This document shows positions 6,647-14,310 of a stretch of 24,641 bases of DNA, piece by piece. The notes below the pieces were generated by a model. The model was not told the DNA's origin, did not search any database, and saw only the letters and a list, made by a program, of their open reading frames with translations. This DNA comes from a virus: IMG/VR virus record IMGVR_UViG_3300047300_000571, positions 1 to 24,641 of that record; one strand, given 5' to 3'. The number at the start of each line of letters is the position of its first letter. Within the stretch, counting starts at the first letter, position 1. Both the position numbers and the translations under genes were made by a program.

Positions 6647-7219
6647 TTATTTATGTGAATATTTAGGAAACACAGTATAGCTTGTTACCCTAAATGTGCC
6701 TTCTGGCACAGGGTTTAGCATAGCATGCCAGTTTAGTGGTTGTGACCCGTCGGGGTTTGGGCCGTTTAGCATCATGTATCCTGTATTTGGTTTAAATTCA
6801 AATTTAGCTCTGTAGTCTTTTTCACGCCCAAAATTGTGAAAGCTAGTTGCTAGGTTAGGTTGCCCTACCCAAAATAACTGTAAGCTCATTGGCAGTTCGC
6901 CATCAGTGTGCATAGGTACCCAGAAGCCAGGTTGATCTACCCACCAATTGGTGTTGCCAATGTTAGCGTCCCAGTCAAAAACAAGTCCCAGCTGTTCTGC
7001 TAGAACTGGCTGTAGCTTTGCAATGTAGTCACTAGCTTCCCTAAGCACAGGATACTCGTCCCTGTTAAGACTTTTACGGGCCCACATCTCTTGTGCGTTT
7101 TGTACGTCCCAGTTCATGTTATTCCAATCAAGAGCTAGCAGACGATCTACTAGTTCTTGTGGGAATATGTCTATTACGTGGAATACTCTATTAGTATCAT
7201 CTACCGGAATTAGTTGCAT
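6647..7219 (-). CDS. 2OG-Fe(II) oxygenase superfamily protein (190 aa)
   Basis: A prolyl-4-hydroxylase/PKHD-like oxygenase by motif. HTD (H104, D106) in PMHTDGELPMSLQLFW and H165 in NWHAMLNP make the iron triad, and R177 (FRVTSY) would bind 2-oxoglutarate. The N-terminal DIFPQELVDRLLAL segment is typical of this fold. Members are very common in T4-like aquatic phages and often have unknown protein or nucleotide substrates. Its start overlaps the terminase gp17 stop as TAATG (7219-7221), with the Shine-Dalgarno GGTGAG inside gp17, so it is translationally coupled to the large terminase. Its last codons (CAT AAA TAA) double as the late promoter box of the next gene. It is a different lineage from the oxygenase at 1737-2291. 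Confidence 0.85.
   Translation of the reverse strand: MQLIPVDDTNRVFHVIDIFPQELVDRLLALDWNNMNWDVQNAQEMWARKSLNRDEYPVLREASDYIAKLQPVLAEQLGLVFDWDANIGNTNWWVDQPGFWVPMHTDGELPMSLQLFWVGQPNLATSFHNFGREKDYRAKFEFKPNTGYMMLNGPNPDGSQPLNWHAMLNPVPEGTFRVTSYTVFPKYSHK
6648..6654 (-). promoter_or_regulatory. Late-type promoter box ATAAATA abutting the 524-aa gene
   Basis: The minus strand reads CATAAATAAGAATATG: the box ends 5 nt before the ATG at 6642, and no Shine-Dalgarno is present. The box includes the TAA stop of the upstream oxygenase. By T4 spacing rules, transcription would begin at or next to the A of the ATG. Confidence 0.6.
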
Positions 7220-8787
7220 TAACTCACCATAATAAAAGGCATTGGCTCAATGAAGTCGTCTAAGCTATCACGCAACTTTTGATCTAAGTCTGGGTCAAAA
7301 CTTTGTAACATCTGAATCATTCGTACTACTAACATTGTTGCCATTACCAAGTCGTCGGTTTCGCCTGTCTTAGCTTCATAACTATTGCCCATTGCAACAA
7401 ATGTTTTTAGTTCAGACAACAAGTTCTTACTTGCAATGCGTAGACGTTTTGTTTCTACTAAGCTCTTGAACTTGGCACAAACTGCCAACTTGCTTTTGTT
7501 TGTAGTAGTAAAACCTCTGCGGTATGTGCGAACGTTTCCAACCTTCTTTGGTTCGGTTAAGAATGTTCCGTGAATGTTTTCTTCGCCGATCTCTGCAATA
7601 CTTACTAAGGCTGCTTCCCCTAGAGTGTTGTTTTCAACGCTGTAATAGATATCGGTATCTGTGCCTACTATTTCATATAAGTAATCGCAGATTTCTTTCA
7701 TGATTGCAATTTGCCGTTGCACTGGAGTCTTGTTATGTTGCCACTCCCCTACTTGCATTAAGGTAGGCAATTCAAAGATTTGTATCGCTGCACAGTCGCC
7801 GCCTGTTCCCAAGCTAGGGTCTAGTCCCACTACGTACTGATGACCTTTTTGCGGTTTTTTATACCAGCGCACTTGCCCTTGGCGTTCGATTGGGTCCATG
7901 CCGTCCATTTCCAGCAAAGTAATCGCATTAATTAGAGTTTCGTCGTAGATCAAGAACTCGCATCCATGTTCACGACGGAAGCGTTCTTCACCAATACGTC
8001 CCATTTCGTCTGCTTTCCACTGCTCGTCACGATCCGGATGTTCCCACCAATTGGCCTGATATCCACGGAACCCGTTTATACCTAGTTCTGTTTCGTTGCC
8101 AAACTCGTCGACCCGCTTGTTGGCTTGTTTCCAGATTAACGCAAATTGGTCTTCATCGCTGTTTGGAGTACTTGTAATAATTGCTCGACCACCAGTTGAT
8201 AGTGTAGGAGAAATGGAAGTCCAGAACTCGGTAGCAATTGTAGGTCTCACGAATGCAAATTCGTCACAGTATAGAAGCGAAATGGACATACCACGTCCGG
8301 TTGTTTCGGTTGTTGTTTGGCTTACAATACGTGAACCATTTTCGAATTCCAACGAACCTTTGTTGTAACTGGTACAACCTGCCCGAATATGGTCCGGGCA
8401 CAATTCGTAAGCATATCGTATACGTTGCATAATTTCTTGTGCGCCAGTGTACTTGTGCGCGGCGATAAGTATAGTACTGTCTGGAACAAACATGGCATAC
8501 CACAACAAATACCCTGCGGCGCTTGTTGATTTGCCCGTTTGTCTAGGCATTAAACTTATAGAGAATCTATAATTATGGTATGTATCAATTAGCTTCTTTT
8601 GAAATTCAAAAGGATGATACAGCATCTTACCTTTGACGGGGTGCTGTATGAAAAAGTAGTTGTCCATGAAGTACATTGGACCCGTAATAGGGTCAGCACA
8701 TCGCGCAAATTCTAAGATTTGTTGCTCTGTGTATGTAGCCTTCTTGTGAGGCGTTTTTACTAGTTGTGTTTCGTCAAATTTTCCCAT
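7219..8787 (-). CDS. 17: Terminase large subunit (gp17-like DNA packaging motor)
   Basis: A 522-aa large terminase. The ATPase domain has a Walker A variant PRQTGKST (81-88), Walker B with catalytic glutamate LLYCDE (171-176) and a coupling motif STP (206-208). The RNase H-like nuclease domain has GLDPS (D323), VENN (E385) and TDDLVMA (D478/D479), matching the Asp-Glu-Asp metal site of T4 gp17 (610 aa in T4). It cuts concatemeric DNA and pumps it into proheads. The gene is separated from gp16 by about 4 kb including an inverted HNH gene, unlike T4 where 16 and 17 adjoin. The ATG at 8787 lacks a Shine-Dalgarno; an ATAAGTA box lies 7 nt upstream. The stop overlaps the next start as TAATG. Confidence 0.96.
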   Translation of the reverse strand: MGKFDETQLVKTPHKKATYTEQQILEFARCADPITGPMYFMDNYFFIQHPVKGKMLYHPFEFQKKLIDTYHNYRFSISLMPRQTGKSTSAAGYLLWYAMFVPDSTILIAAHKYTGAQEIMQRIRYAYELCPDHIRAGCTSYNKGSLEFENGSRIVSQTTTETTGRGMSISLLYCDEFAFVRPTIATEFWTSISPTLSTGGRAIITSTPNSDEDQFALIWKQANKRVDEFGNETELGINGFRGYQANWWEHPDRDEQWKADEMGRIGEERFRREHGCEFLIYDETLINAITLLEMDGMDPIERQGQVRWYKKPQKGHQYVVGLDPSLGTGGDCAAIQIFELPTLMQVGEWQHNKTPVQRQIAIMKEICDYLYEIVGTDTDIYYSVENNTLGEAALVSIAEIGEENIHGTFLTEPKKVGNVRTYRRGFTTTNKSKLAVCAKFKSLVETKRLRIASKNLLSELKTFVAMGNSYEAKTGETDDLVMATMLVVRMIQMLQSFDPDLDQKLRDSLDDFIEPMPFIMVS

Positions 8788-8794
8788 TGTAATA

Positions 8795-8801
8795 TACTTA
8801 T
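8795..8801 (-). promoter_or_regulatory. Possible degenerate late box (ATAAGTA) for gene 17
   Basis: The minus strand reads CATAAGTATATTACAATG, one mismatch from ATAAATA, ending 7 nt before the gp17 ATG. It overlaps the ATG of the divergent HNH gene. Weak on its own; it is listed because other SD-less genes here share this layout. Confidence 0.35.
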
Positions 8802-9333
8802 GAGCGATTGCCTACTACTAAACTCAGATTACCGTCCGATCTCAGTGCTTCCACTGAGTGTTATCGGCTGGCAACATGCAATCAAGCTCATGTTCTTGAA
8901 GAAGGTCCATGTGCTTGAAACTTACCCTGATTGGATTATCCGTTCAGAGTCATTGGCCATTAATGTGCCCAGTGTTTGCGTCACTACGGATTACTTCAAG
9001 TACAAAAAGAACGTGAAGTTTAGCCGTTACAACATGTACCTGCGAGACTTGTTCCAATGTCAATACTGCGAAGAAATCTTTGATTTTGACGAGCTAACCA
9101 TTGACCACGTTGTTCCACGAGCAGCCGGTGGTAAGACTGAATGGACTAACTGTTGTACTGCATGTAAGCCTTGTAACCACAAAAAGGGTGACAAGCTGAT
9201 GCGTCCAAAGACTATGCCTTACAAGCCCGACTACTACAATCTTGTTAACCGTTGGAAGGATCTACCTTTTACAGTTAAGCAAGCAAGCTGGAACAAGTAT
9301 TTGGGTGTTGATAAGGAAGTAAGAGCAGCTTAA
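8800..9333 (+). CDS. HNH endonuclease, inverted next to gene 17
   Basis: A 177-aa protein starting at MSDCLLLNSDYRPISVLP (ATG 8800), which is the conserved N-terminus of a common phage and bacterial HNH family. An in-frame upstream ATG at 8764 would lie inside gp17 and adds a non-conserved extension. The nuclease core spans residues 87-130: zinc ligands C87/C90 and C122/C125, the DH pair (D102, H103), N117 and H127. Such enzymes cleave DNA and may act in homing or assist packaging cleavage when beside terminases. It is on the opposite strand to the whole block, diverges from gp17 with a 12-nt gap, and its stop overlaps the 151-aa gene end by 4 nt. Confidence 0.9.
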   Translation: MSDCLLLNSDYRPISVLPLSVIGWQHAIKLMFLKKVHVLETYPDWIIRSESLAINVPSVCVTTDYFKYKKNVKFSRYNMYLRDLFQCQYCEEIFDFDELTIDHVVPRAAGGKTEWTNCCTACKPCNHKKGDKLMRPKTMPYKPDYYNLVNRWKDLPFTVKQASWNKYLGVDKEVRAA

Positions 9334-9785
9334 AGCTCGTCTCGCTTCCGATCTAATTCGGCCGACAGGTCCTGAACTTTATCAGGGTTTGCTCGGCCGT
9401 CTTTGTCTAGTAGGTATCGGGGATTAGGCTCTGCGTCTGGCTTGTCATCACCTACGGGCTTTTCACCTGTTAGCTCAGGACGAGCAAAGTATAAGCGGAA
9501 CCATTCCGGAGTCCCTACTTTAATGTTCAGGTCTTTTTCTAGACGGCGCTTTTCGCCCATCGGGGTATCGCTAACTGTGCCCACTGGACTAATAGAGGGC
9601 ATTGTTTGATCATTGGGTCTATGTTGTTCTACGTTAGAAATACCACCCATATAGTCTTCTAGTAGTCCTTTACCTAGTCCAGCAAGGTGTTTGATTTGCG
9701 CTAAATCGTCCACAGGAATATAAGCATCAGGAATATGACTATCCTGCTTATTAAAGTCTGCGGCAGTTACGCGGTATTGCTTCAT
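9330..9785 (-). CDS. Hypothetical protein (151 aa), charged, no recognised domain
   Basis: A hydrophilic protein with no membrane segment or motif I can name. Residues 1-50 look structured (IPDAYIPVDDLAQIKHLAGLG), and the segment GTPEWFRLYFARPELTGEKP (about 91-110) is the most distinctive. The C-terminus is rich in Asp, Lys and Arg. It starts by ATGA overlap with the preceding 122-aa gene (9782-9785), so the 722-, 122- and 151-aa genes form a coupled trio. This trio lies between the terminase subunits in the late region, so a structural or assembly role is a reasonable guess only. Confidence 0.7.
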   Translation of the reverse strand: MKQYRVTAADFNKQDSHIPDAYIPVDDLAQIKHLAGLGKGLLEDYMGGISNVEQHRPNDQTMPSISPVGTVSDTPMGEKRRLEKDLNIKVGTPEWFRLYFARPELTGEKPVGDDKPDAEPNPRYLLDKDGRANPDKVQDLSAELDRKRDEL

Positions 9786-10150
9786 TTGTTACGTAATGTA
9801 ATTGGGCCAACTGCTTTGAGTGGACTCTGCTTGTTAATCCCATCAACTTCGTGCGAGCCGCGACCAGTATTAGTAGTAGGTTGAATATTCATTTTCTTTT
9901 CGGCGCCACGTCGAATTTCTTCGTCTGCATCGCTAAAGTCAATCATAGTGAACCGACTACCAATGGCTGCTTCAGAGTCGTTGTCATTTTCAGCAGGGCT
10001 AGCAGCTAGTGCAATACCAAACCTATACGCTAAGTATGGACTATTGTTGTTATCAAGCTGAGAGTAGGTAACTAGACCCGGAGTCGCTCCTTGGAACGGC
10101 TTAGGTAGTGTACCTTTGTTACTCTCAGTAATGATTTCGATTATTTTCAT
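9782..10150 (-). CDS. Hypothetical protein with N-terminal MKIIEIITE motif (122 aa)
   Basis: Function unknown. The N-terminus MKIIEIITES closely resembles that of the 100-aa protein at 23901-24203 (MKITEIITEN) and recalls the capsid-targeting sequence of T4 internal head proteins (MKTYQEFIAEA), which is cut by the gp21 protease after an (I/L)-x-E site. Here I-T-E followed by Ser would fit that rule. The rest is polar, with NSPYLAYRFGIALAASP and RFTMIDFSDADEEIRRGAEKK. The gene overlaps its neighbours by ATGA on both sides (10147-10150 and 9782-9785). A packaged internal protein is an inference to be tested. Confidence 0.68.
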   Translation of the reverse strand: MKIIEIITESNKGTLPKPFQGATPGLVTYSQLDNNNSPYLAYRFGIALAASPAENDNDSEAAIGSRFTMIDFSDADEEIRRGAEKKMNIQPTTNTGRGSHEVDGINKQSPLKAVGPITLRNK

Positions 10151-12315
10151 TTAGAAATCTTAATTGCTTGGTATTCGGCCATTAGTTTAGCGCCTAGACT
10201 ATCTAGAGGATTTACATCTTCTAGTTGCTTTTCTTGCTTGGCTTTAGGGTTAGCTGCCTTGTTAGCTGTAGCTGGATCTTGGTCCTTAGACTTGTTTAAG
10301 TCATCAGTTCCACCTGCTAAGCCGGTTGTTGGGCTTTGCTTCATACCAGCAACTTTTTCACGTGGGCTGTTTAAGTACTCTTCTGGCTCTGCAACATCTG
10401 TATCACCGTACTCTTTAGCTTCGTGTGCAATAACAATTTCAGCCGCTTGTGCATGTGCTTGTCCGCCACCTAGTCCAGCCATCTTTAACATAGCCATTAG
10501 TTGTTCGGCTGCTTCGCCATCTGCACTAATACTAACACTCTTATTACCATCGCTACTGCTGTTTGTATTAACGCTGATACGGCCTTGTTGCTTTTGCATT
10601 TCGTGTGCCATGCCACCAATTGGGCTCATGTCGCCGCACTCGTCAAGTTGGCTTTCAGTAACTGGATAAGTCTTACCATCGGGGCCCACGAAATCTTTTT
10701 TACCAGCTTTTTTAGCGGCATCGGCCTTAAGTTTAAAAATTTCTGGACCTTCTTCAATATCATCTTCGCCCATTTGCTCACGTCCAGTTAATTGGTCATA
10801 GGCTGCTTTGTCGCTGCCTGGCGTGTGAGACGATACTGCCTTGCGGTCATATGTATGGTGCTTCGCTGGGATTGCTGGGCCACCCATACGCTCCGGATCT
10901 CGGCTACTCACTGGACTTGGGGTTTTTGGAGGGTGAGCGGCATTTATAGCATCAACCTTATCGTCATCATATGGATTGCCCCACATTTCTTCTACTTCTT
11001 CTTTGCCGCCCTGCTCATCTTTACCTAAACGTCCAGCAACAACATCACCTTGGGTAACTTTGTCGTATGGCTTGGCATTGTTAGCTAAGTTGCCATCATT
11101 TGCTTCACTTACTTTTAAACCAGCTAGTCGTGCTAGTTCGTTTAGTTCAGCAGCTTCTTGCATACCCATGTCGCGACGTAGTTTAGCTTTTAGCTCTTCG
11201 TCGCTACCGTGTCCAACTTTGTCTAGTACTTTGTGACCAAACTGTTTTGCACGATCTAAGAAACTTGGCTTTGGCTCAGGTGTACCCGGATGCTGTGGTG
11301 CAAAGCTATCGCCACGAACTGCATCGTTTAGTTGCTTCTTGCCGTAGCCGTGTACTTCCATGCAGTCACGTAGGAAGTCACTGCAATGTCCTGTTTCCTT
11401 AAATGTTTTAATATCGTTTTGTAGTTCAGATAACAACTCAGTTAGTGACTGATCCTTGCTTGCTAACATTTCGCGGAAGTTAACGCCTTCAGACAACATC
11501 GTTAGCATCTTAGTGCGGCTCTCGCCTAACTTCTTAGCACGACCTAAACCAACTTCTTTCTTAGCTTGGCCCATGCCAATTGAGAATGGGTTCTTGGCAC
11601 CTTCTGTTGCTTTGCCTACTAGTTTGTCTGTGGCACGTTTAATACCACGTAGGCGCTTGTGTGCTTTTTCGTCTGTTTCTGATCCAGCGTCAATTCCGCC
11701 AAACATTTCTTTGGATTTTGACATTGCCCAACCTTGCTGGCTACCAGCATCGAATCCTTTGCCTTTAGCATCGTAGGCTGCATCCTTAACATAGTTACCC
11801 AATGTCTTTGGACTTAGTTCGTCTAATTGTGCTTCGTCAATATTGCCCTTGCCTTTAACAACTGTACCTTTTTTACCTTTTGGTACTTCACCTGTTGTAC
11901 GACCAAAGATATCACCTTTAGGAGCATTACCGCCTGTTGGTCCATTTGCATTTTTCTTAGGACGACCTTTAGGGCCTCTAACTTTAGCTACTTTAGCAAT
12001 ACGCTCTTTGCCAGCAGCTGGACGACCACGTGTTGGCTTAGGAGCATTAGATGCACCACCTGCTTCGCTATCGTAATCAGCATTGCCGTATGTACCACCT
12101 TTGTAGATAGTGCCGTGTTTGGTTTTTAGAGTTTCGCGCTCTTCTTCCATTGCTTCAAACTGCTCGCGCAATTTTTGCTCGACGCTCTTAACGCCAGCAA
12201 CAATAGAACCTTTAGCTTCTACGCTTTCGTATAGTGGTTGTGCAGGCTTTGCCGCTTCTTGCTTAGGAGTTAGGCTGTTTAGCTTGCCCAAGATGTCATA
12301 CATATTGTTGCTCAT
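10147..12315 (-). CDS. Large low-complexity protein with AT-hook-like motifs (722 aa), probable head-associated
   Basis: A 722-aa hydrophilic protein rich in Lys, Gly, Ala, Asp and Glu. Two AT-hook-like cores are visible: TRGRPAAGK (95-103) and GPKGRPKKN (114-122). Short leucine-rich modules recur, namely QLDELSPKTLGNYVKDA (163-179), AELNELARLAGLKVSEA and ESQLDECGDMS, separated by disordered linkers. The C-terminal part (EYLNSPREKVAGM, GGTDDLNKSKDQ) resembles stretches I recall from long uncharacterised proteins of marine T4-like phages. It may bind DNA inside the head or serve in prohead assembly; I cannot tell which. The start is supported by an AAGGAC Shine-Dalgarno, and the end overlaps the 122-aa gene by ATGA. 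It lies directly after gp16 and the 190-aa gene. Confidence 0.8.
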   Translation of the reverse strand: MSNNMYDILGKLNSLTPKQEAAKPAQPLYESVEAKGSIVAGVKSVEQKLREQFEAMEEERETLKTKHGTIYKGGTYGNADYDSEAGGASNAPKPTRGRPAAGKERIAKVAKVRGPKGRPKKNANGPTGGNAPKGDIFGRTTGEVPKGKKGTVVKGKGNIDEAQLDELSPKTLGNYVKDAAYDAKGKGFDAGSQQGWAMSKSKEMFGGIDAGSETDEKAHKRLRGIKRATDKLVGKATEGAKNPFSIGMGQAKKEVGLGRAKKLGESRTKMLTMLSEGVNFREMLASKDQSLTELLSELQNDIKTFKETGHCSDFLRDCMEVHGYGKKQLNDAVRGDSFAPQHPGTPEPKPSFLDRAKQFGHKVLDKVGHGSDEELKAKLRRDMGMQEAAELNELARLAGLKVSEANDGNLANNAKPYDKVTQGDVVAGRLGKDEQGGKEEVEEMWGNPYDDDKVDAINAAHPPKTPSPVSSRDPERMGGPAIPAKHHTYDRKAVSSHTPGSDKAAYDQLTGREQMGEDDIEEGPEIFKLKADAAKKAGKKDFVGPDGKTYPVTESQLDECGDMSPIGGMAHEMQKQQGRISVNTNSSSDGNKSVSISADGEAAEQLMAMLKMAGLGGGQAHAQAAEIVIAHEAKEYGDTDVAEPEEYLNSPREKVAGMKQSPTTGLAGGTDDLNKSKDQDPATANKAANPKAKQEKQLEDVNPLDSLGAKLMAEYQAIKISK

Positions 12316-12317
12316 TA

Positions 12318-12890
12318 TTATTGTCCTTTTTTGCTACCAATGGTGCTTACGTTATTTTGTGGGATTTCGTTTGTGGTTTTGCCACTGGCATATTCATTGT
12401 CTGTGCCTGCAATTTCTGGCTTACGTGTGTTTGCGCTTAGTTCTTTAATTAAGCCAGACAAACGTTTTTCGCCGACGATGTCCTGTGCAGACTCACCGCC
12501 TAGATCTTCTTGTGTTAGTAAAGGACTCTTAACACTATCAGTTACTTCCCATCCGGCTTCTTCGTTTAGTGCATCTGCTACTGTACGAACGTTAATCCAG
12601 CTAGGGTTAATAGCGGCACGTTCGCCAATTAGTTGACGAATCTGTCCAGGGATAGTTGGGTACTTAACTCCAACGTCAACTACGTAGCATTCGCAAGCAC
12701 CTTCTTGTGCAAATTCCCAATGCTCTGTAATTGGTAGACGCTTAACTGCGCTGATTGTTTCTACTTGGAAGCAATCTAGTGCATTTTTAATACGGTCTAG
12801 TACTTCGCCTTTTGGCTCCACGTGGGCCATTTTGATACGAAACTCATATACCTTATTTGTTTCGTGAAAATATGCTGAAAAGTTCTTCAT
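12318..12890 (-). CDS. Conserved phage protein of unknown function (190 aa), late gene
   Basis: The N-terminal 110 residues look globular (EFRIKMAHVEPKGEVLDRIK, AVKRLPITEH, YVVDVGVKYPTIPGQIRQLI) and match the style of a conserved protein I have seen in marine T4-like genomes, but I cannot name it. The C-terminal 70 residues are low-complexity and hydrophilic. It lies between gp16 and the 722-aa protein with only 2 nt before the next gene. A late-type ATAAATA box at 12913-12919 lies 22 nt before the start, and AGGA about 10 nt before the ATG may act as Shine-Dalgarno. A structural or assembly role is plausible from context. Confidence 0.75.
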   Translation of the reverse strand: MKNFSAYFHETNKVYEFRIKMAHVEPKGEVLDRIKNALDCFQVETISAVKRLPITEHWEFAQEGACECYVVDVGVKYPTIPGQIRQLIGERAAINPSWINVRTVADALNEEAGWEVTDSVKSPLLTQEDLGGESAQDIVGEKRLSGLIKELSANTRKPEIAGTDNEYASGKTTNEIPQNNVSTIGSKKGQ

Positions 12891-12912
12891 AGTGAAAGGA
12901 TCCTATATTCTA

Positions 12913-12919
12913 TATTTAT
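12913..12919 (-). promoter_or_regulatory. Late-type promoter box ATAAATA for the 190-aa gene
   Basis: On the minus strand the box reads GCATAAATATAG and lies between the gp16 stop and the ATG at 12890. The spacing gives a short leader that includes AGGA. Confidence 0.6.
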
Positions 12920-12929
12920 GCGTGTTTAA

Positions 12930-13439
12930 TCAATCACGCTTCTTGCCCAAAATCTGATCTAGCAGGGCGTTACGGTCTAATACAAGCCCTTTACCGTCAA
13001 TTGCGTCTTCTTCGGGCTCTAATTTGGCTGCGTCTTTTTTAACTTGGTGATCGTGCTTTGCTTTAGCTAGCTGTAGTTGGATTTGTTTTAGTTTCTTATC
13101 CATCTTAGCCGTCTTAGCTGTAATGCTGTGCCCTAGTAGTGTGCCTGCTGTTTGTAGGATGACGCCAGCAAAGCGAGGGTCTACGTTCATTCCTAGGTCA
13201 ATTAGGTCTTCGGCTTTATCTTTAGCTAGCTTTGCTAATTCGTCTAGTTCTTCGTCTGCACGATCTAAGTCCTTAACGTAGGGTAAAGCGGCGTCGATCT
13301 TGTCAATTGCATCGTCGACTTGCGTGATAATGTCGCGATTTTCCTCAATTACGGCGCGAATATCATCGGTAGTTTTGCCACCGTCATCATCAGTGTTAGC
13401 TGATGCTATGTTGAATGTTTCTTCAAGTTTTTTAGTCAT
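12930..13439 (-). CDS. 16: Terminase small subunit (gp16-like)
   Basis: A 169-aa small terminase counted from MTKKLEETFNIA (ATG 13439). The central region DAIDKIDAALPYVKDLDRAD, then ELAKLAKDKAEDLIDLGMNV and a GHSITAKTAKMDKKLKQIQL helix, matches gp16 of marine T4-like phages, which forms a ring that recognises DNA and stimulates gp17. The N-terminus is acidic and the C-terminus is charged. An in-frame ATG at 13490 exists but lies inside the hydrolase gene and upstream of the ATAAATA box, so I prefer 13439. That box ends only 4 nt before the ATG and no Shine-Dalgarno is present, predicting a leaderless mRNA. It is unusually far from gp17. Confidence 0.87.
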   Translation of the reverse strand: MTKKLEETFNIASANTDDDGGKTTDDIRAVIEENRDIITQVDDAIDKIDAALPYVKDLDRADEELDELAKLAKDKAEDLIDLGMNVDPRFAGVILQTAGTLLGHSITAKTAKMDKKLKQIQLQLAKAKHDHQVKKDAAKLEPEEDAIDGKGLVLDRNALLDQILGKKRD

Positions 13440-13443
13440 ATGG

Positions 13444-13450
13444 TATTTAT
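13444..13450 (-). promoter_or_regulatory. Late-type promoter box ATAAATA abutting gene 16
   Basis: The minus strand reads CCATAAATACCATATG. The box ends 4 nt before the gp16 ATG, and its TAA is also the stop codon of the alpha/beta hydrolase (13447-13449). Confidence 0.6.
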
Positions 13451-14256
13451 GGGATGATTTTTGGTACAGGTTTATCTCTAAACCAGTCACAGATTGCTTT
13501 AATTACTTCAGCCTGACGCTCCCTAAAGAAGTGCCCGTCGTCTGCACTTACATCGTTTGTTACTAATATGCTGTCAGTGAGTTGCATCTGTTCACGTGCT
13601 TTGTCCCATACTTCTTTCTCATGCATTACCACTAGCACAGGAATTTTTGAGTCAGTAACATTGTACCAATCTAATCGTGCCCCTTGGTGGAACTCGTCTG
13701 TGTCTGCTAACACATGCCACGTTGCACTTAAATTAGCAACCTTGTGTAGCTGTGTGTCTTCTAAGCTTATTGCAGCCGCCTCTTGTGCTCCGTAACTTAG
13801 TCCTGCCCAAACAATTTTAGAGTTAGGAAACTTAGCAGATAGTACGTCAATTAGTTGTTTTGATTCACGTACACGGTCTGGGCTCCGTCTATAAAAACTG
13901 CTAATAAATGGATGCCCGTTTGCTACAAAGTAATCTGGGGCATCAAACACTACAAATGCAACATCATTGGCTAACCATTTTTCTACCCACTCGTAAGTGA
14001 ACTGGTGGTATGTTTCTGTGTTATCTGCAATTGTCCCATCATCCTTTTTGTAGAAATGATGTGCAGTCAACCCACCGTAAGTGTAGATAACCACAACGTC
14101 TGGATCCGGGGCATTGCTTAGTGTTAAGTAGGCAGTGGTGTGATTGGGGTATGTTAAATGGTCTAGCTCGCAGATTGCACGATCAGTATTCAATATACTG
14201 TCCCTACGTCTTAGGTACCACTTTCTAAATACTTCTTCGCGCTTTGGATAGCTCAT
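13447..14256 (-). CDS. Alpha/beta hydrolase fold protein
   Basis: A 269-aa cytoplasmic hydrolase by motif. The nucleophile elbow is GLSYG (S154 within 152-156), the oxyanion region is YTYGG (58-62), and the catalytic His is probably H242 (DDGHFFRERQ) just before a C-terminal helix. The acid is less clear (E213, E215 or D218 in MHEKEVWDKA). This fold cleaves esters, peptides or related bonds; the substrate is unknown. No signal peptide or membrane segment is seen. It follows the DctP-like gene after a terminator and precedes gp16. The ATG at 14256 has no Shine-Dalgarno, but a near-consensus box (TTAAATA, 14261-14267) ends 4 nt upstream. It is an auxiliary gene in the middle of head and packaging genes. 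Confidence 0.85.
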   Translation of the reverse strand: MSYPKREEVFRKWYLRRRDSILNTDRAICELDHLTYPNHTTAYLTLSNAPDPDVVVIYTYGGLTAHHFYKKDDGTIADNTETYHQFTYEWVEKWLANDVAFVVFDAPDYFVANGHPFISSFYRRSPDRVRESKQLIDVLSAKFPNSKIVWAGLSYGAQEAAAISLEDTQLHKVANLSATWHVLADTDEFHQGARLDWYNVTDSKIPVLVVMHEKEVWDKAREQMQLTDSILVTNDVSADDGHFFRERQAEVIKAICDWFRDKPVPKIIP

Positions 14257-14260
14257 GGAG

Positions 14261-14267
14261 TATTTAA
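14261..14267 (-). promoter_or_regulatory. Possible late-type box (TTAAATA) abutting the hydrolase gene
   Basis: The minus strand reads GTTAAATACTCCATG. One mismatch from ATAAATA; it ends 4 nt before an SD-less ATG, the same geometry as at 13444 and 6648. Confidence 0.4.
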
Positions 14268-14271
14268 CAAC

Positions 14272-14296
14272 AAAAAAGGACCCGAAGGTCCTTTTT
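14272..14296 (-). terminator. Rho-independent terminator with UUCG loop after the DctP-like gene
   Basis: The minus strand reads AAAGGACC-TTCG-GGTCCTTTTTTG: an 8-bp stem (14275-14282 with 14287-14294) capped by the stable TTCG tetraloop, followed by a run of T. It sits between the DctP-like gene and the hydrolase and is almost symmetric. Confidence 0.88.
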
Positions 14297-14310
14297 AGGA
14301 GTGCTTAAAA

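Noticed and set aside
12920-12939. Short inverted repeat GCGTG/CACGC near the gp16 stop as a terminator
   Set aside because: Only 5 bp of stem with a long loop and no T-run; likely chance.
13440-13490. Upstream start for gp16
   Set aside because: It lies inside the hydrolase gene and upstream of the late box; the added residues look like read-through of the overlapping frame.
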